Shown: positions 1-10,400 of the stretch, in pieces
How positions within the stretch are numbered: position 1 is the stretch's first letter
Layout of the letters: the number at the start of each line of letters is the position of its first letter
Assembly: GCA_036927565.1 (NCBI GenBank)
Contig: JAYESD010000008.1
Span: forward strand, 109,538,279-109,602,278
Source of the DNA: Tuctoria greenei
Taxonomy: Eukaryota > Streptophyta > Magnoliopsida > Poales > Poaceae
Reading direction: 5' to 3'
DNA length: 64,000 nt
The notes under the pieces: model-generated
What the model was told of the DNA's origin: nothing
Databases searched by the model: none
Seen by the model: the letters and a program-made list of their open reading frames with translations, nothing else
Made by a program: the position numbers and the translations under genes

Positions 1-665
1 TTGAATTTCTTCTACCTTCATAGTCTCAGGTTCGGGAGAGGATTCCTCTGTCAAGGCTTGGGGTAAACAAGAAATGGGTTCATCCTTGTCCAAGAGTGTA
101 TCCTCCGTTATTGACATGACTTCCTCTTGGGGAGGATCATTAAGACCCATAATGAAGAAAATTTTTTCTAGAATTTGGTCTAGAAGATCCTTACCTTCTT
201 CTGGAGTCTTATGGAGGAAAGATCCTCCAGCCGTAATGTCAAGATATAAGGCAGACTCTTTGTTTAATCCCATGATGAAATGTTGCAAGAGCATCAGATC
301 AGGGATTAACGAATCTGGGCCATAATTTATCAAAAGAGAAAATTTGTCCCAAGCTGCACCTATGGATTCCTTCTCCATCTGCTGGAAGCATAGTACTTCC
401 CACTGTAAGGAAACAATTCTGGCAATTGGAAAGAAAGCAAGACAAAACTTGTCTCATAATTCGCTCCAATCACCGTTTGTCTTCCCAACGTAGTGGTTGT
501 ACCATTGTTTGGCTTTTTCCTTGAGGGATAAAGGAAACAACTTCCATTTGAGAGTTTCCTATGTCATACCTTTGATTAGAAGGCATGAACACAATTTTTC
601 GAACTCTCGTAGATGGTGGTAAGGGTTTTCACAATCCGTTCTTGAGAAGGATTGTTCCCGAAACA
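1..665 (-). pseudogene. E1 gag (Ty3/gypsy, 5' part, decayed)
   Basis: Gag would form the particle that packages element RNA. On the minus strand the translation from about 665 downward gives typical plant gypsy gag blocks: KEKAKQWYNHYVG, then FFPIARIVSLQWEVLCFQQ, then GAAWDKFSLLINYGP, LLQHFIMGL and GGSFLHKTPEEGKDLL. The order matches the retrotransposon gag core followed by its helical tail. At least two in-frame stops break it, a TAG near 570 and a TGA near 450. The frame runs off the window at base 1, so pol lies to the left. The primer site and LTR follow at 882-2109 in the correct order for a minus-strand element. Lineage is Athila-like or another non-chromovirus gypsy group; I cannot separate these without pol. 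Confidence 0.8.
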
Positions 666-881
666 TGGCTATTTAGCCAGGGCGAAGTTCATAGCTAGTT
701 GAACAGATAGGTTTTGCTGAAGGCGGTGGCTCACAGAACTTGCGCTTCGGAGCAGAGTAAGAAAGAATGGTGGGTTGCTCCATTTATATGTTGGTGGTAA
801 GGTAAGAATAAGAAAGGTAAGATGATAGATAAGGGGGATATGATACGAGGGTGATCTTGGTTCGAAGACTAACAACAACCA

Positions 882-900
882 CCCCCCAGCAACGGTGCCA
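882..900 (-). other. E1 primer-binding site (tRNA-Asp type)
   Basis: The minus strand reads TGGCACCGTTGCTGGGGGG. This is a slightly mutated match to the complement of the 3' end of plant tRNA-Asp, whose perfect form starts TGGCGCCGTTGCCGGGG. It lies eight bases beyond the LTR end at 909, as expected for a gypsy primer site. The same spacing and an 8-base spacer of near-identical sequence occur in A1 and A2. Confidence 0.82.
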
Positions 901-908
901 GAAATGCT

Positions 909-2109
909 TGTTGGTATTTCTTAACACCATAGAGTTATCCGCAAGCGCACGAAAATACCGTTGTAGCACTTCCCCTTAAGGAGTATTCCCAAGGGTATTG
1001 AATCCAAAGAACGTGTGTGCTAACCTTTCGAACTAGCTCACCCAAGGACACAAAGTTATTTGGTAGGCAAGGAACAGAGAGGAATTCAAAGTATTGATCC
1101 TAATTCAAGGTAGTTTGCAATAGATGCTTGCTTCGGGCACGGGCTTAATCCTAGCAATACTAGGACGACTCTCGCCAAGAGGCTATGGCAGAGCCAAAAC
1201 ATGGAGGATTACGAATGACAGACTGGGTTGTCACCACTTACTGCCTACCTCTTCAATCCGTGGGTCTACGAGATATCGACTAATGATTTATAACCTAAGC
1301 ACTAGCTTATGTTCTAAATCACTACTCTAGTTGTTTTGAACACAAAGCTACAACTAGAGCCTCTAATGAATTAAAGCATTGAACCCACAAGTAACTACTT
1401 GTGCAAACTACTAAGAATAAAAGATCAAACTTGTATTGAATTCACAAAGGCTTACTTGATTGAGTAAAACTTTTGTAGGGGTACAAGTGTAGAAGAGGGA
1501 CTTGACAAGCCCAAGCCTCCTTCTCCTAGAATCTTCACCACACTCTCCTTCTACTTTGGTAGCCTCTAGGACTATTCTCAACTTTTGGTGTGTGTGAGAA
1601 GTGAGGTGAGGGGGTCTATTTATAGGTGGAGAAGGGTCGGTTCCCGCCACAATTAACGCGCGAATCAGTCACCATTGACTCCAGGGAGCCGGGAGGAGCC
1701 AACACGTGTCATTTGACCGGGTTTGGCGCCAGGAATGGTCGGTCGAACCCCTTGTTCGGCCGACCTGGTCAAGCCTCCCCTCGGGGAGTGCTTCCTCCAG
1801 AAGGCTTCCAGGTGGGACCCCTTGATGTATATGGGTGCAACACCATTGGATCTCCTTGTATTCTTCTGTATGTGGGCCATTTGATCCATGTGTTCCCACG
1901 TGTCATCGCCTGATTCGTTGAAATCCATTTTCATGTTTTCATCCCTGCATGTTTTGATATTTTGGGTAATAATTCACCTGGATACAAATAAACACCAACA
2001 CTTGTGGAATTGGGTTAGTGTATAGCCCTACCACTATGTTTTGTGTTTCTTTTATGCACATTATGAGGTGAATTGACGGTCAAAATATGGTACTTAAGGA
2101 CCGTCAACA
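909..2109 (-). repeat. E1 5' LTR (about 1.2 kb)
   Basis: On the minus strand the repeat starts TGTTGACGGTCC and ends AATACCAACA, so it has TG...CA ends, followed by the primer site. The start shares the A2 LTR pattern (an inverted pair of GACGGTC and GACCGTC around an AT-rich spacer), which ties E1 to the same broad family. The partner 3' LTR lies left of the window, so length and boundary rest on motif comparison rather than on a repeat pair. An internal TGTTGGT...ACCAACA pair (909 and 2000) could suggest a shorter LTR, but the A1/A2 comparison favours 2109. Confidence 0.75.
1616..1625 (-). promoter_or_regulatory. TATA box of E1 LTR
   Basis: The minus strand reads CTATAAATAG inside the LTR, about 700 bases before its 3' end. 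This would drive transcription toward the gag at 665. Confidence 0.6.
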
Positions 2110-2850
2110 CTAGGGTTCTTAGTTGTTGAATGTTGTATAAGGTTCTTATGTTGTGGGGTCGTGGATCATCTATTTATAGAGTTTCTAAAAGAGTTACCAT
2201 TATGGATCTCGACGACCGGACTAATCTGATTTGGTGACCGTACCAGTCCGATGTGTTGTGTAAAACTTGCGTGAATTATGCAGAACACCTGAAACCCTAA
2301 TTTGTGTGAGGTAATCCGAACTTGTCCGTATTGGAACAAAAAGTTGTTCGGACTAGTCCGTAATGGGTCCAGAGACTCCATCAGACTAGTCCGCAACTGG
2401 ACGAACTTGTCCGGTTCAAGTTTATATGCATTGAGTGAACATCAGAAAGTTTAACAGAATTGACCGACACCTTTTCGGACTTTTCTGGGTGAGGTCAGTG
2501 AGTTGTACGAACTAGTCTGGTTTTGTTCTAAACTTGTCCATGTGGGATCAGAAAGTGTATCGGACTAGTTCACTCGAGAACGGACATGTCCGGTGCTTCA
2601 GTGAATTGCTAAATTATTTGATTTTCGCCCTTACCCTCTATGCAAAGATATAAGCTCTTGGGATGTGTCTCTCACATTCCTTGATTATTTTGGCTTTTCC
2701 TTTTCTCACTCCTCATTTTTCACCTTTTTTAGTGCACCATATGTTCTAGTATTTGTAGATCTGCATTCATCTCAATGAATTCATTACGATCTCATTTGTT
2801 TGTCATCAATCGTTCAAAACCAACAAAGGGAATGCCTAGATGCACTTTCA
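2110..2850 (-). repeat. S0: Sirevirus-like LTR fragment
   Basis: The minus strand starts TGAAAGTGCATCTAGGCA, the same start as the S1 LTRs at 52077 and 62313. It also shares the TATA neighbourhood (CTATTTATAG on the plus strand at 2170-2179, then GTTTCTAAAAG) and scattered GGACTAGTCC/GGACTTGTCC motifs at about 2200-2600. Bases 2851-2866 are a C-run on the plus strand (a G-run on the minus), placed like a polypurine tract before a 3' LTR. The fragment stops where E1 begins, so E1 probably inserted into it and the rest lies left of the window. It is diverged from S1 and represents another subfamily. Confidence 0.75.
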
Positions 2851-2866
2851 CACCCCCCCCCTCGGC

Positions 2867-3180
2867 GGCCACCTCCAGCGCACGAGATCGGGGCCGACTC
2901 ATGGCGCCACTAAGGAGCCTGTCGACGGTGGCGCATCCACTTGTAGGTGTGCGCGCATGACGGTGAGGGGGCCCGTTACAGCGCCACCTCGGTCTCCATG
3001 GCCATTGGCTCTTTCCTTGTTGTGGCTTTACTTGGTGCGGTGGATAGAAGAAAGAAGGGGGTGAGAAAGGAGCAAATTAGGGTTTCTGAATCGGTAACAC
3101 TCGGGCTTCTATACCTCTCCTTCTCGCACACCGTTGGATCCATATCCAACACTCAGTAAGGCTCGAGCCAACAATCAACG
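2867..3180. other. GC-rich unassigned segment
   Basis: This is a GC-rich stretch with three overlapping short reading frames (about 61-74 codons), none with a domain I recognise. It may be internal sequence of the element that owned S0, since it lies just inside its polypurine-like tract, or host DNA. I see no splice-supported gene. Confidence 0.4.
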
Positions 3181-4478
3181 ATTGATCATTTAGAATCATT
3201 AGACGTAGAATCCAGAATAACCGGCACCCGTTTGAGGCCTGAGGCCCATGCGGGAATGGTTAGTGGGTCGTTGGGCTGCCCTTAGTATTTTCTTCAATTT
3301 TTGACAAAAATGGTTAACATACCACATGCCAATTTTTCTCCCGGGCTAAGCCACTATGGGTTGCGCCCATTTAGTATTTTTGGTATTTTTTTAAAAAAAT
3401 AAATTAGCTGGCCTTAGGCCATAACTTAGTGTTGGGCCGGCTTGTATTGGCTCGCCTCCGAAAAAGTTTATTTCAACTTATTAGGTTAATTGCTTTTTCC
3501 TGAAAAATGTTTTGTTGGTTTTACAGATGAAACTAAGCATGGGCCATGCCAATGGGCTGCCCACATCTTTGCATTTTCTCAGAATTTCAGTAATGGTGTG
3601 GGCTGTTTTCTGCTAATGGGCCCTACTGGATTTAGTTTTTTCTGAGAATCTCAATTGTGGGCCTTTGGCCAGCTGTTAGGGTGGGCTACGCTCAATTTTT
3701 CGTATTCTCGCAATATTAGTAATGGGCTTTTATGACTTTCGTCAATGTTCACCTATTTAGTGTGGGCTTTGGGCCAAATCAGTGTCAGGCATTTTCCAAA
3801 TTAGTAAATAAATAATAATTTCCTGTATGGGCTGAAAATTAATAAGGCTGCTACTGAATTATTAAGTTATTTACAATTCCCATTAAGATATTAAGCTTCC
3901 GCTGTGTACTAGAATTTGCATGGTGATTTTTGTTAAGTAGCCAACGTGAAAAACAATTTTTTGCCATGCTCTAAGTTTACTAAGTATAAATGGTAATTTA
4001 TTGATTACTATGTTCTAAGTTATTAAGTTGCATGAAATTTTTTGTTAATTAGCCAACTTGAAAAGTAAAATTTGACATGTTGTATGTAATTAGAATGTTG
4101 TTCAAGTAGCCAAGGAGAAAGACAAAAGACAAAATTTTGTTTGATTATGTCTATAGAAAATTTTGTTCGGGTAACAAATGTGAAAGAAAAAATTTATTAT
4201 GTTATCAATTATTATGAATGATATATTTTGTCAGTAGCTATCATGAAAATTAAAACATGGCATTTCTGTTTGATTATTCCTATGTATTTATTTATGTATA
4301 TGCATTCTCTTCTAATTAAGCATTTCATGCAGCTAATTCCTTCGTACTAAGTCAGTACTAAGTTACACTCGACCTTTGAGGCTCTCGAAGAAGAGAACTA
4401 CAACTCATAGTGAGATTAGTTGGAAATTGCTTCAACAATATGCAAATTAGTTTTGGTACAAACAAGCACATACCCTAC
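3181..4478. other. AT-rich stretch without genes
   Basis: No open frame of note. Up to about 3780 the text is rich in GGGC/GGCC words next to AT-rich runs. From about 3905 to 4270 a degenerate unit recurs: TAGCCAACGTGAAAAAC, TAGCCAACTTGAAAAG, TAGCCAAGGAGAAAG, then weaker forms, about 80-130 bases apart. This looks like an old tandem repeat or decayed transposon. A1 begins directly after it. Confidence 0.45.
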
Positions 4479-5106
4479 TGTCGACGATTGTTATATACTA
4501 ATTTCAAAAATCAATATAACTCAATGATGTGAAGAAATAAATATTTTTTACACACATCATCTTTAGATTTGATATGTTCCACTTGTACTTGGAGAAATAG
4601 TGCATGCAGAAGTTTTTATGCAGAAATGAGAAAGAATGAGGGGAGCTATCCTGAAAAGTGCCACCTCGATCAATCACACGACGACATGTGGTATCACATG
4701 GACCATGGACACACTCCCATCCGTATCCGAGGGAATCCAATGTCAGTTCACGTGGATGGAAACCAGGGCCCACCAGTCATTCACTAGGAGAAAGCACAGC
4801 CAAGGAGGGGCCAGGACCAGGTCGGCCGACCCCCTAGCTTGGCCGACTTGGTCTTAACGCCAAACTTGATCAGTCAACGTGTGGCGCCCTCTTGTGGTGC
4901 TCTAAAGAAGGTGGTGACTTATTCACGTGCTTTTGGTGGCGGGAACCACCTCTACTCCGTGTATAAATAGCGGAAGGAGACTCACTTCACACACACACAC
5001 CACTGAAGCATTCTCTCATTGTATAAATTAGTTATCTCTAGTACTTAGTGGAGGTTAGGCTTTAGAGAGGAGCCTCTAGTCTCAAGTCCAAATTGGGAAA
5101 GGTATT
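4479..5106 (+). repeat. A1 5' LTR, part 1 of 3
   Basis: This segment starts TGTCGACGATTGTTATATAC and can be followed base for base, with divergence, against the A2 LTR from 48921. Shared landmarks are the TATAAATAG box (4962-4970 here, 49406-49414 in A2), the CACACACAC tract, and the final words TTAGTGGAGGTTAGGCT and AAATTGGGAAAGGTAT. The LTR is cut at 5106 by element T. Its continuation is found at 18986 and again at 46743. Confidence 0.85.
4962..4970 (+). promoter_or_regulatory. TATA box of A1 LTR
   Basis: TATAAATAG on the plus strand, conserved in the A2 LTR at 49406-49414. The downstream CA-repeat is also conserved. Confidence 0.6.
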
Positions 5107-5120
5107 TGTCGACTGTCGGA
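5107..5120 (-). repeat. T: third LTR stub
   Basis: TGTCGACTGTCGG equals the first 13 bases of the T LTRs (plus-strand reading at 6066 and 18146). It is fused directly to gag sequence equal to 17201 onward. Both parents contain GTCGG at the break, so a microhomology deletion explains the join. Confidence 0.85.
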
Positions 5121-6027
5121 TGTATGAACTCCCGAAGTTGGCAGTGAACTGACGGCACAGCTCCTCCCAACTGTTGATAGAGTTGGGTGGAAGGCTCATA
5201 AACCAGGACCTGGCGGTCCCGGTTAAGGCCACGGGAAAGTAATTGGCCATTACAGCCTCGTTTCCTCCAGCTGCTAAGATTGCAGTGGAGTATATCTGAA
5301 GGAATTCGGCGGGGTTGACAGTCCCGTCGAATTTTTCCGGCAGGTGTGGCCGGAACTTCTGTGGCCATCTAACCATGCGCAGGTGCATGGCTAGGGCTGA
5401 ACAGCCTCCTCCTACTCCTTCCAGAGTAGAAAGGTCCTAAGCTTCCCGTCTTTCACGAGCACGCTCGATATGGACACGGCCATCCTGTTGGCGGTATCGG
5501 CGATCAAGCTCTGCCCGGAGGTCATGAGTCGAAAGCCTGGATACCGTATGGGTGCGTCGTGCCCCAGAGGGCAACGACGTCACCTGCTGTGACGCAGATC
5601 GTCTCCTGTTGTTGGAGACATGCGGACCAAGTCTTCCAGACAAAGTCCGTCACTGCGACGGGGCTCGTCCCGAAGGAGGAGGACCCTGGTTGTTGAGGCG
5701 TTCGGCCGCTGCTGCGACCAAATGCTCCACATCGGCCCTCCACTGCTCCATTGCATCTCGAGATGCGTCCGAAGGTGGTGGTCGTTGGAGAAGAGCACAC
5801 GCTGCATGGAGCGTGGGGTCCGGGTTGTCATGACTTGCCGATGCAGTAAGTGACGCCGGCGCATCATCACGTTGCCCAACACGATTTGTTGGAGAAGATG
5901 GTGGTGGTGGGAGTGTGGCTCCTGCTGGTGCCGAGGCTCCTGGTGGTGGCTGCCTGTTGGAGGGATTGCCCCCAACAGCCTGAGCAGCAGGTTGACCGTT
6001 GGATGATCCAGCCGCAGAGTTCACCAT
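5121..6027 (-). pseudogene. T: truncated second gag copy
   Basis: This is the N-terminal half of gag, starting at the ATG complement at 6025-6027 (MVNSAAGSSNG). It is colinear with 18107-17200 and very similar to it. The Pro/Ala-rich leader is followed by the core block that begins MHLRMVRWPQKF, ending at the deletion join near 5120. Two in-frame stops are present: a TGA near 5650 that the other copy lacks, and a TAG at 5437-5439 that both copies share. It is a remnant of a tandem LTR-internal-LTR arrangement and cannot encode a working Gag. Confidence 0.85.
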
Positions 6028-6041
6028 TCTCGAAAATCTCA

Positions 6042-6063
6042 GGCGCCCCTACCTGGCACGCCA
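6042..6063 (-). other. T primer-binding site (left copy)
   Basis: The minus strand reads TGGCGTGCCAGGTAGGGGCG, two bases after the LTR end. The TGGCNNNCCAGGTAGGGG type is shared with element D. I do not assign the tRNA. Confidence 0.75.
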
Positions 6064-6065
6064 AC

Positions 6066-6900
6066 TGTCGACTGTCGGAGTCGGCAGATCTCCTGACACT
6101 GCTAAAGTGTTGAAGGTGTTTGTGGTTCGGTGTGGGCGCGCGGAGACTCAAGAAGGTGAATTGCGATTTAACACAGGAGACACTAGGATTTACGTGGTTC
6201 GGGCCACCTGAGCGTAATACCCTACTCCACGGGTGTGTTGGTGTTGTATTAGTTCGTCACGTATGATCTCCACGTCTGTGTACGTGTGTCCCCGTGTGTA
6301 TCGTTAGCCTGTCCTTTTATAGTACAAGGACAGGCCGTTACAAGCTGGCCTGGCCCGACATGTGGCCCCGGCGGTCACTAGTATTGATACACTATTAATT
6401 GTTGTTAATAATCCTGTAACGGGCTCCGACAGTGCCGTTACGGGTGTTAAGATTGTCCGTTTAAGTGTAATTAATATGGCATTAATGACATTTAATCGGG
6501 TCTTGAAGTCCTTGGCTCTCCTTTGAGGATCCGGAGCCGTTACAAGGTCTTCCGGAGGTTAGGGGCTGCCAGCTCCGACGTTTGGACACGTGGCAGCTCC
6601 GGAGCTTGCTGTGGGAAGCAAGTAGCTCCGGAGCTATCTGACACGTGTCAGGTCTAGAGCTTCTCTTGGTCAGGGGTTAAGTCCGGAGGTGCCATTTCGG
6701 TACTTGGTCCGGAGCTTCCCCCTTGCGAGCGGTAGCTCCGGTTTGGCAGTACACGTGGCGACCTAGGGATTAACCATGTTGGAGAAGCAGGTCCAGTTAT
6801 GTCTGACAAGTGGGCCTTCGAGGGTCTTCAATCCGTGTAGATGGCCTTCCCTCGAGATCATTGTAACCTCAGGGGGTGTACGGTTTTTAGGGTACCGACA
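6066..6900 (-). repeat. T LTR, left full copy (835 bp)
   Basis: It starts TGTCGGTACCC and ends GTCGACA on the minus strand. It is the same length as 18146-18980, and by eye differs from it at roughly twenty sites, mostly transitions. A TATA box lies at 6313-6322 on the minus strand (CTATAAAAGG). U3 carries two perfect AGCTCCGGAGCT palindromes (6595-6606, 6624-6635) and CACGTG words. A primer site and gag start follow it as well as a polypurine tract preceding it, so it is an LTR shared by two tandem units rather than a simple 3' LTR. Confidence 0.92.
6313..6322 (-). promoter_or_regulatory. TATA box of T LTR
   Basis: The minus strand reads CTATAAAAGG. The matching site in the right LTR is 18393-18402. 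Confidence 0.6.
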
Positions 6901-7432
6901 GTGGCCCCCTGGACCTACCTCCGAGGAAGGTCACTGGGGTGAAGTCGTTCCGTCGGAGGTGGGTCCATCCTTGCGACTCTTGAACTGGGTCTTCAAGGGT
7001 CTTCAGAGGTGCCGTTGGCAGGGTTTTACAGTTAGATCCCGACGCGTGGCGCACCTCAGGCGGCAGATGAGATCTTTGATGTGCGGATCTCATGCAATTG
7101 AAGGTCGCCGATTCTCGATACGAAAACCGTATCGGTTCCGCGCGCCCTGTTAGGCCGCCGCCTTTGGGTTTCCCGCCTCGTGATGACAACCGTTTGCCTG
7201 GGTAAGAGCCTCGACTTGATCGTCGGGGTGGTCTCGGGCCCTCTTGTCATCGGCTGGGTTGAATTCTTGAGTAGTATCTTCGACTCCCCTGCAGTTTCCA
7301 TCCAAGCGTTGCGAGGGCTTACTTAAGAAGGAAAGCGCGCACCGTCGGGAGTTCTTTATGCTTCTCATCTGATCTTGCGCTCAGACTCCCGGCTCGTTCT
7401 TCGCTCCTCTTCTCTTGCCTAGCTGTGCCGCG
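6901..7432 (-). other. T polypurine tract and 3' untranslated region
   Basis: The minus strand just before the LTR reads CCAGGGGGCCAC, a polypurine-type tract that would prime plus-strand DNA synthesis. The rest up to the antisense gene start is untranslated. Element D has a very similar tract and flank at 44163-44230, which supports a T-D relationship. On the plus strand this stretch would be the promoter and 5' leader region of the antisense gene; I see no clear TATA box there. Confidence 0.65.
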
Positions 7433-10400
7433 ATGGAGTTGGGTCTGCGCGAGAGTCGCCTGAAGACCGACAACGATTTGAAGAAGGTTCGGGCCCTCAT
7501 GGGGTGGTCCTCGGACTTCTTCAACCACTTGGTCCGTGCCGGCGGAGAGCTCCCCTTTGAGAAGGAGCGCGCTGGCGAGATGGTGTACTTTTCTTCGTAC
7601 GCCATGGTGGGGCTGATCCCACCATTTTCTTCTTTCTTCTTGATGCTGCTAGACTTCTATGGTCTGCAGCTATACCACCTTGGCCCTCACTCCATTCTCC
7701 TCGTGTCCATCTTTGTCCACTTCTGCGAGATGTGGGTGGGCATCCCCCCCTGCGTTGAGCTCTTCCGAACCTTCTTCACCGTTCACACCACCGGCCGGAG
7801 CAATGAGTACCTTGGCTTCTACTACTTTGTGAAGCGCAAGAAGTGCCCATTCAAGTACCTCCGGTCGTTCCCTTCCGAGAAGTGGGATGACTGGAAGAAA
7901 GATTGGATAGTCGTCAGGGTGGAGGAGCATGAGCGGTTGGAACTGCCAGACGGTCTGCCCGGCATCGACACGTCGATATGGAGTGAAGTTCCGGTGCTGG
8001 CGGAAGCTTTCGACCCTGTCCTGACCAGGATCCGCCGATGTGTGGAGGGAGGATTGACTCCCCAGGCAGTGTTCTGCAACTTCCTGACCAACAGGTGGGC
8101 GCCGCTGAAGAGGAGGGAGAAGCTCGCCTGGGCCCTCAACAGCGTGATGGACGAGGACCGGGTTGAGACCGGGTTGAAGTCCAACATGGTGGGGAAGACC
8201 TTGGAGTTCCACCTCAAGAAATTCCAGCACGACATCAACGTCGACGGAGATTACTTGACTCCGCCGTCGGCCTTTCTCCCTCTGAACGTGGAAGTGGAGT
8301 TCAGCAGAGAGCTCCGACGGACGATGCTCGCGCTTGACGACCTTGGTGTCGTCGAGAGAAGACCAACCACCCGGGTGGCAATCCCTGGGGTGCCCGAAAA
8401 TGGCTCGGTCCCTGCTCCACAGCCGAGGGTCGAGGTCATCGGCAAGGGCAAGGAGCTGGCGGAGGAGCCGGAGAGTCGGAAGAGGAAGCTACGACATGCC
8501 GACGGAAGGTCCGTCAGGTCCGCTACTTCCACCTTGGTTCCTTCTCCCCAGGGGGGAAGATCTTCTGCCGCCGTGGCGACTGTCCCCGTGGTGGGGTCCT
8601 CCCGGAATGAGACTGTTCCTGCAGTGGGATCCTCCCGGAGCGTGTCTGTCCCCGTGGTGGAGCCCTCCGGGGGTGCTAGCTCTGGGTGCACGACTCCTGC
8701 ACCCGGGGCAGTGGGAGCCTCCAGGTCCAGGGGTTCCTCCCGATCGAGGAGAGCCTCGACCCGGGAAACGCCCGTGGCTGCGACAAGTTCTGGGGGGCCT
8801 CCTGGAGCTCCTACGCCGACCATGGCCAGCCTGGAACGTCCGGGAAAAAGGTTCCGCGCAAGATGGTGCGGAAGCCTTCCAATGTAATTTTTGATTTTTA
8901 CCTTGGCTAACTTTTTAGTTGTAGCGATTGTTTGTTAATTTTCTTTATCCGTCCTCTGCAGCATCCCCAAGAAGGGGAGTGAAGGTCCACCCTCGGCCAC
9001 GATTTCTGAGGCCGTGGGAGCTTCTGCTCCTGTCCCAGTTCCGCCCCAGGTGGTGGCTGAGGCTGCGACAGCTCCGGCGCCGGCTGTCGTGGTCATGAAC
9101 CTCGACTCGTCCCCAGAACTTCCCGTGGTAGCGCCGGACCACGGGAGTGAAGACACGCCAGCGGCACTTGTCTCGGAGGTTGAAGCTCCGGGTCCTGGTG
9201 CTGCGGTAGTGGAAGCTCCGGCTGTAGAGCCGGAAGAAGTAGTAGTCCCAGCCTCAGAGCCGGAACTTGTCGAAGCCCCAGCGATTGAACCGGAGGTGAC
9301 TGAAGCTCCGGCATGCGAGCCGGAAGTCGAGGTAGTTCCGGCAGTGGAGCCGGTTACCTCCGAAGTACCAGTCGCTGAGCCGGTTATTGTTGGAGCGCCG
9401 GTCACAGAGCCGGCGGTTGAAGAGGCGAGGGAGCTCGAGCCTCCCTCGGAAGAGGTGTCCCAGTCGGAGCCAGTAGTAGCTTCTGCTCCGGAGGTGACGA
9501 CGTCGATGGTACCTGTGGCCGAGTCAGAGTGCCCAAGCGAAGTCGCCGGCCCCCTGCCTGAGGGGGCGAATGAAGACTTGGCGGCGGGGCCTTCTTCGAT
9601 GGCGACTGAGGCCATCCCGGAGGAGGGCCCTAGCGCCTTGGAAGCTCAGGGTTCCGCTCTCGTAGAGTGGGACCCAATTTTTGTATGTGAAGACCCGCTG
9701 GAACCAGCGGAGGAGACCCCAGCAGGTCCGGAGCCCATCCCGCTGTTGATGTCTATCGACAACGCCTGCTCCAGTCTACGTCAGGTCCAACTGGCCTTCT
9801 TCCACGACAGCAAGGCTCTTGAAGAGGAGCGCCAAACCCTTAGGCGGTGGCGTAATCGGCTCCACTTCGAGACTAAGCTGGCGCAGTCGAGGCTAGCGGA
9901 CGACAAGGAGTGGATCAAGCGGGAGAAGATCCGCCTGGAGTACTGGGACAAGCTGCTGGATGAGAGGGAGAGCATGACCCATGCCCTCGACGCTCAATCC
10001 CGGGAGATCCACGATCACGCCAAGGCTGCCAACGACGCGACCAATGCTCGGTTCGAGCAGCTTGAGGCCATCAACGCCGCACTCATCAAGCGCCGAGTGG
10101 CACTTGAAGGGAGGGAGAGACGGCTCGAGGACGAAGAGCAAAAACTCCTGGAGCTGTGGGATGACGTCCTGAGAAGGGAAGAGGAGCTCGCCGAGAAAGT
10201 AGCTCTGGCTGACAAGGGCCTCGAGGAGTGCACTAAGAAGTTGGAAGAGTGCTGCCTCGAGGAAGAGGAGAAGACCTGGGTGCGAGGGCAGGAACTCTAC
10301 GAATACGAGTGTGCCCTTGTTGCCCGGGAGAAGAAAGCGGAGGCTAGGGAGAAGGATCGTCGGAACAAGATCCGCCTCCGGGAGGAGGAGCTCGGAAGAC

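Noticed and set aside
2775..3159. Small plus-strand frames of 61-74 codons in the GC-rich segment
   Set aside because: Overlapping frames, no domain, no splice support; part crosses the S0 LTR boundary.
6066..6900. Left T LTR as a solo LTR next to an independent element
   Set aside because: A primer site and gag lie on its left and a polypurine tract on its right, with no target duplication at its edges.
7250..7432. Clear core promoter for the antisense gene
   Set aside because: No convincing TATA box or initiator could be read upstream of 7433; transcription start is left open.
8935..9615. Minus-strand frame of 226 codons rich in Ser/Thr/Gly
   Set aside because: Shadow of the in-frame tandem repeat of the antisense gene; no start context and no domain.
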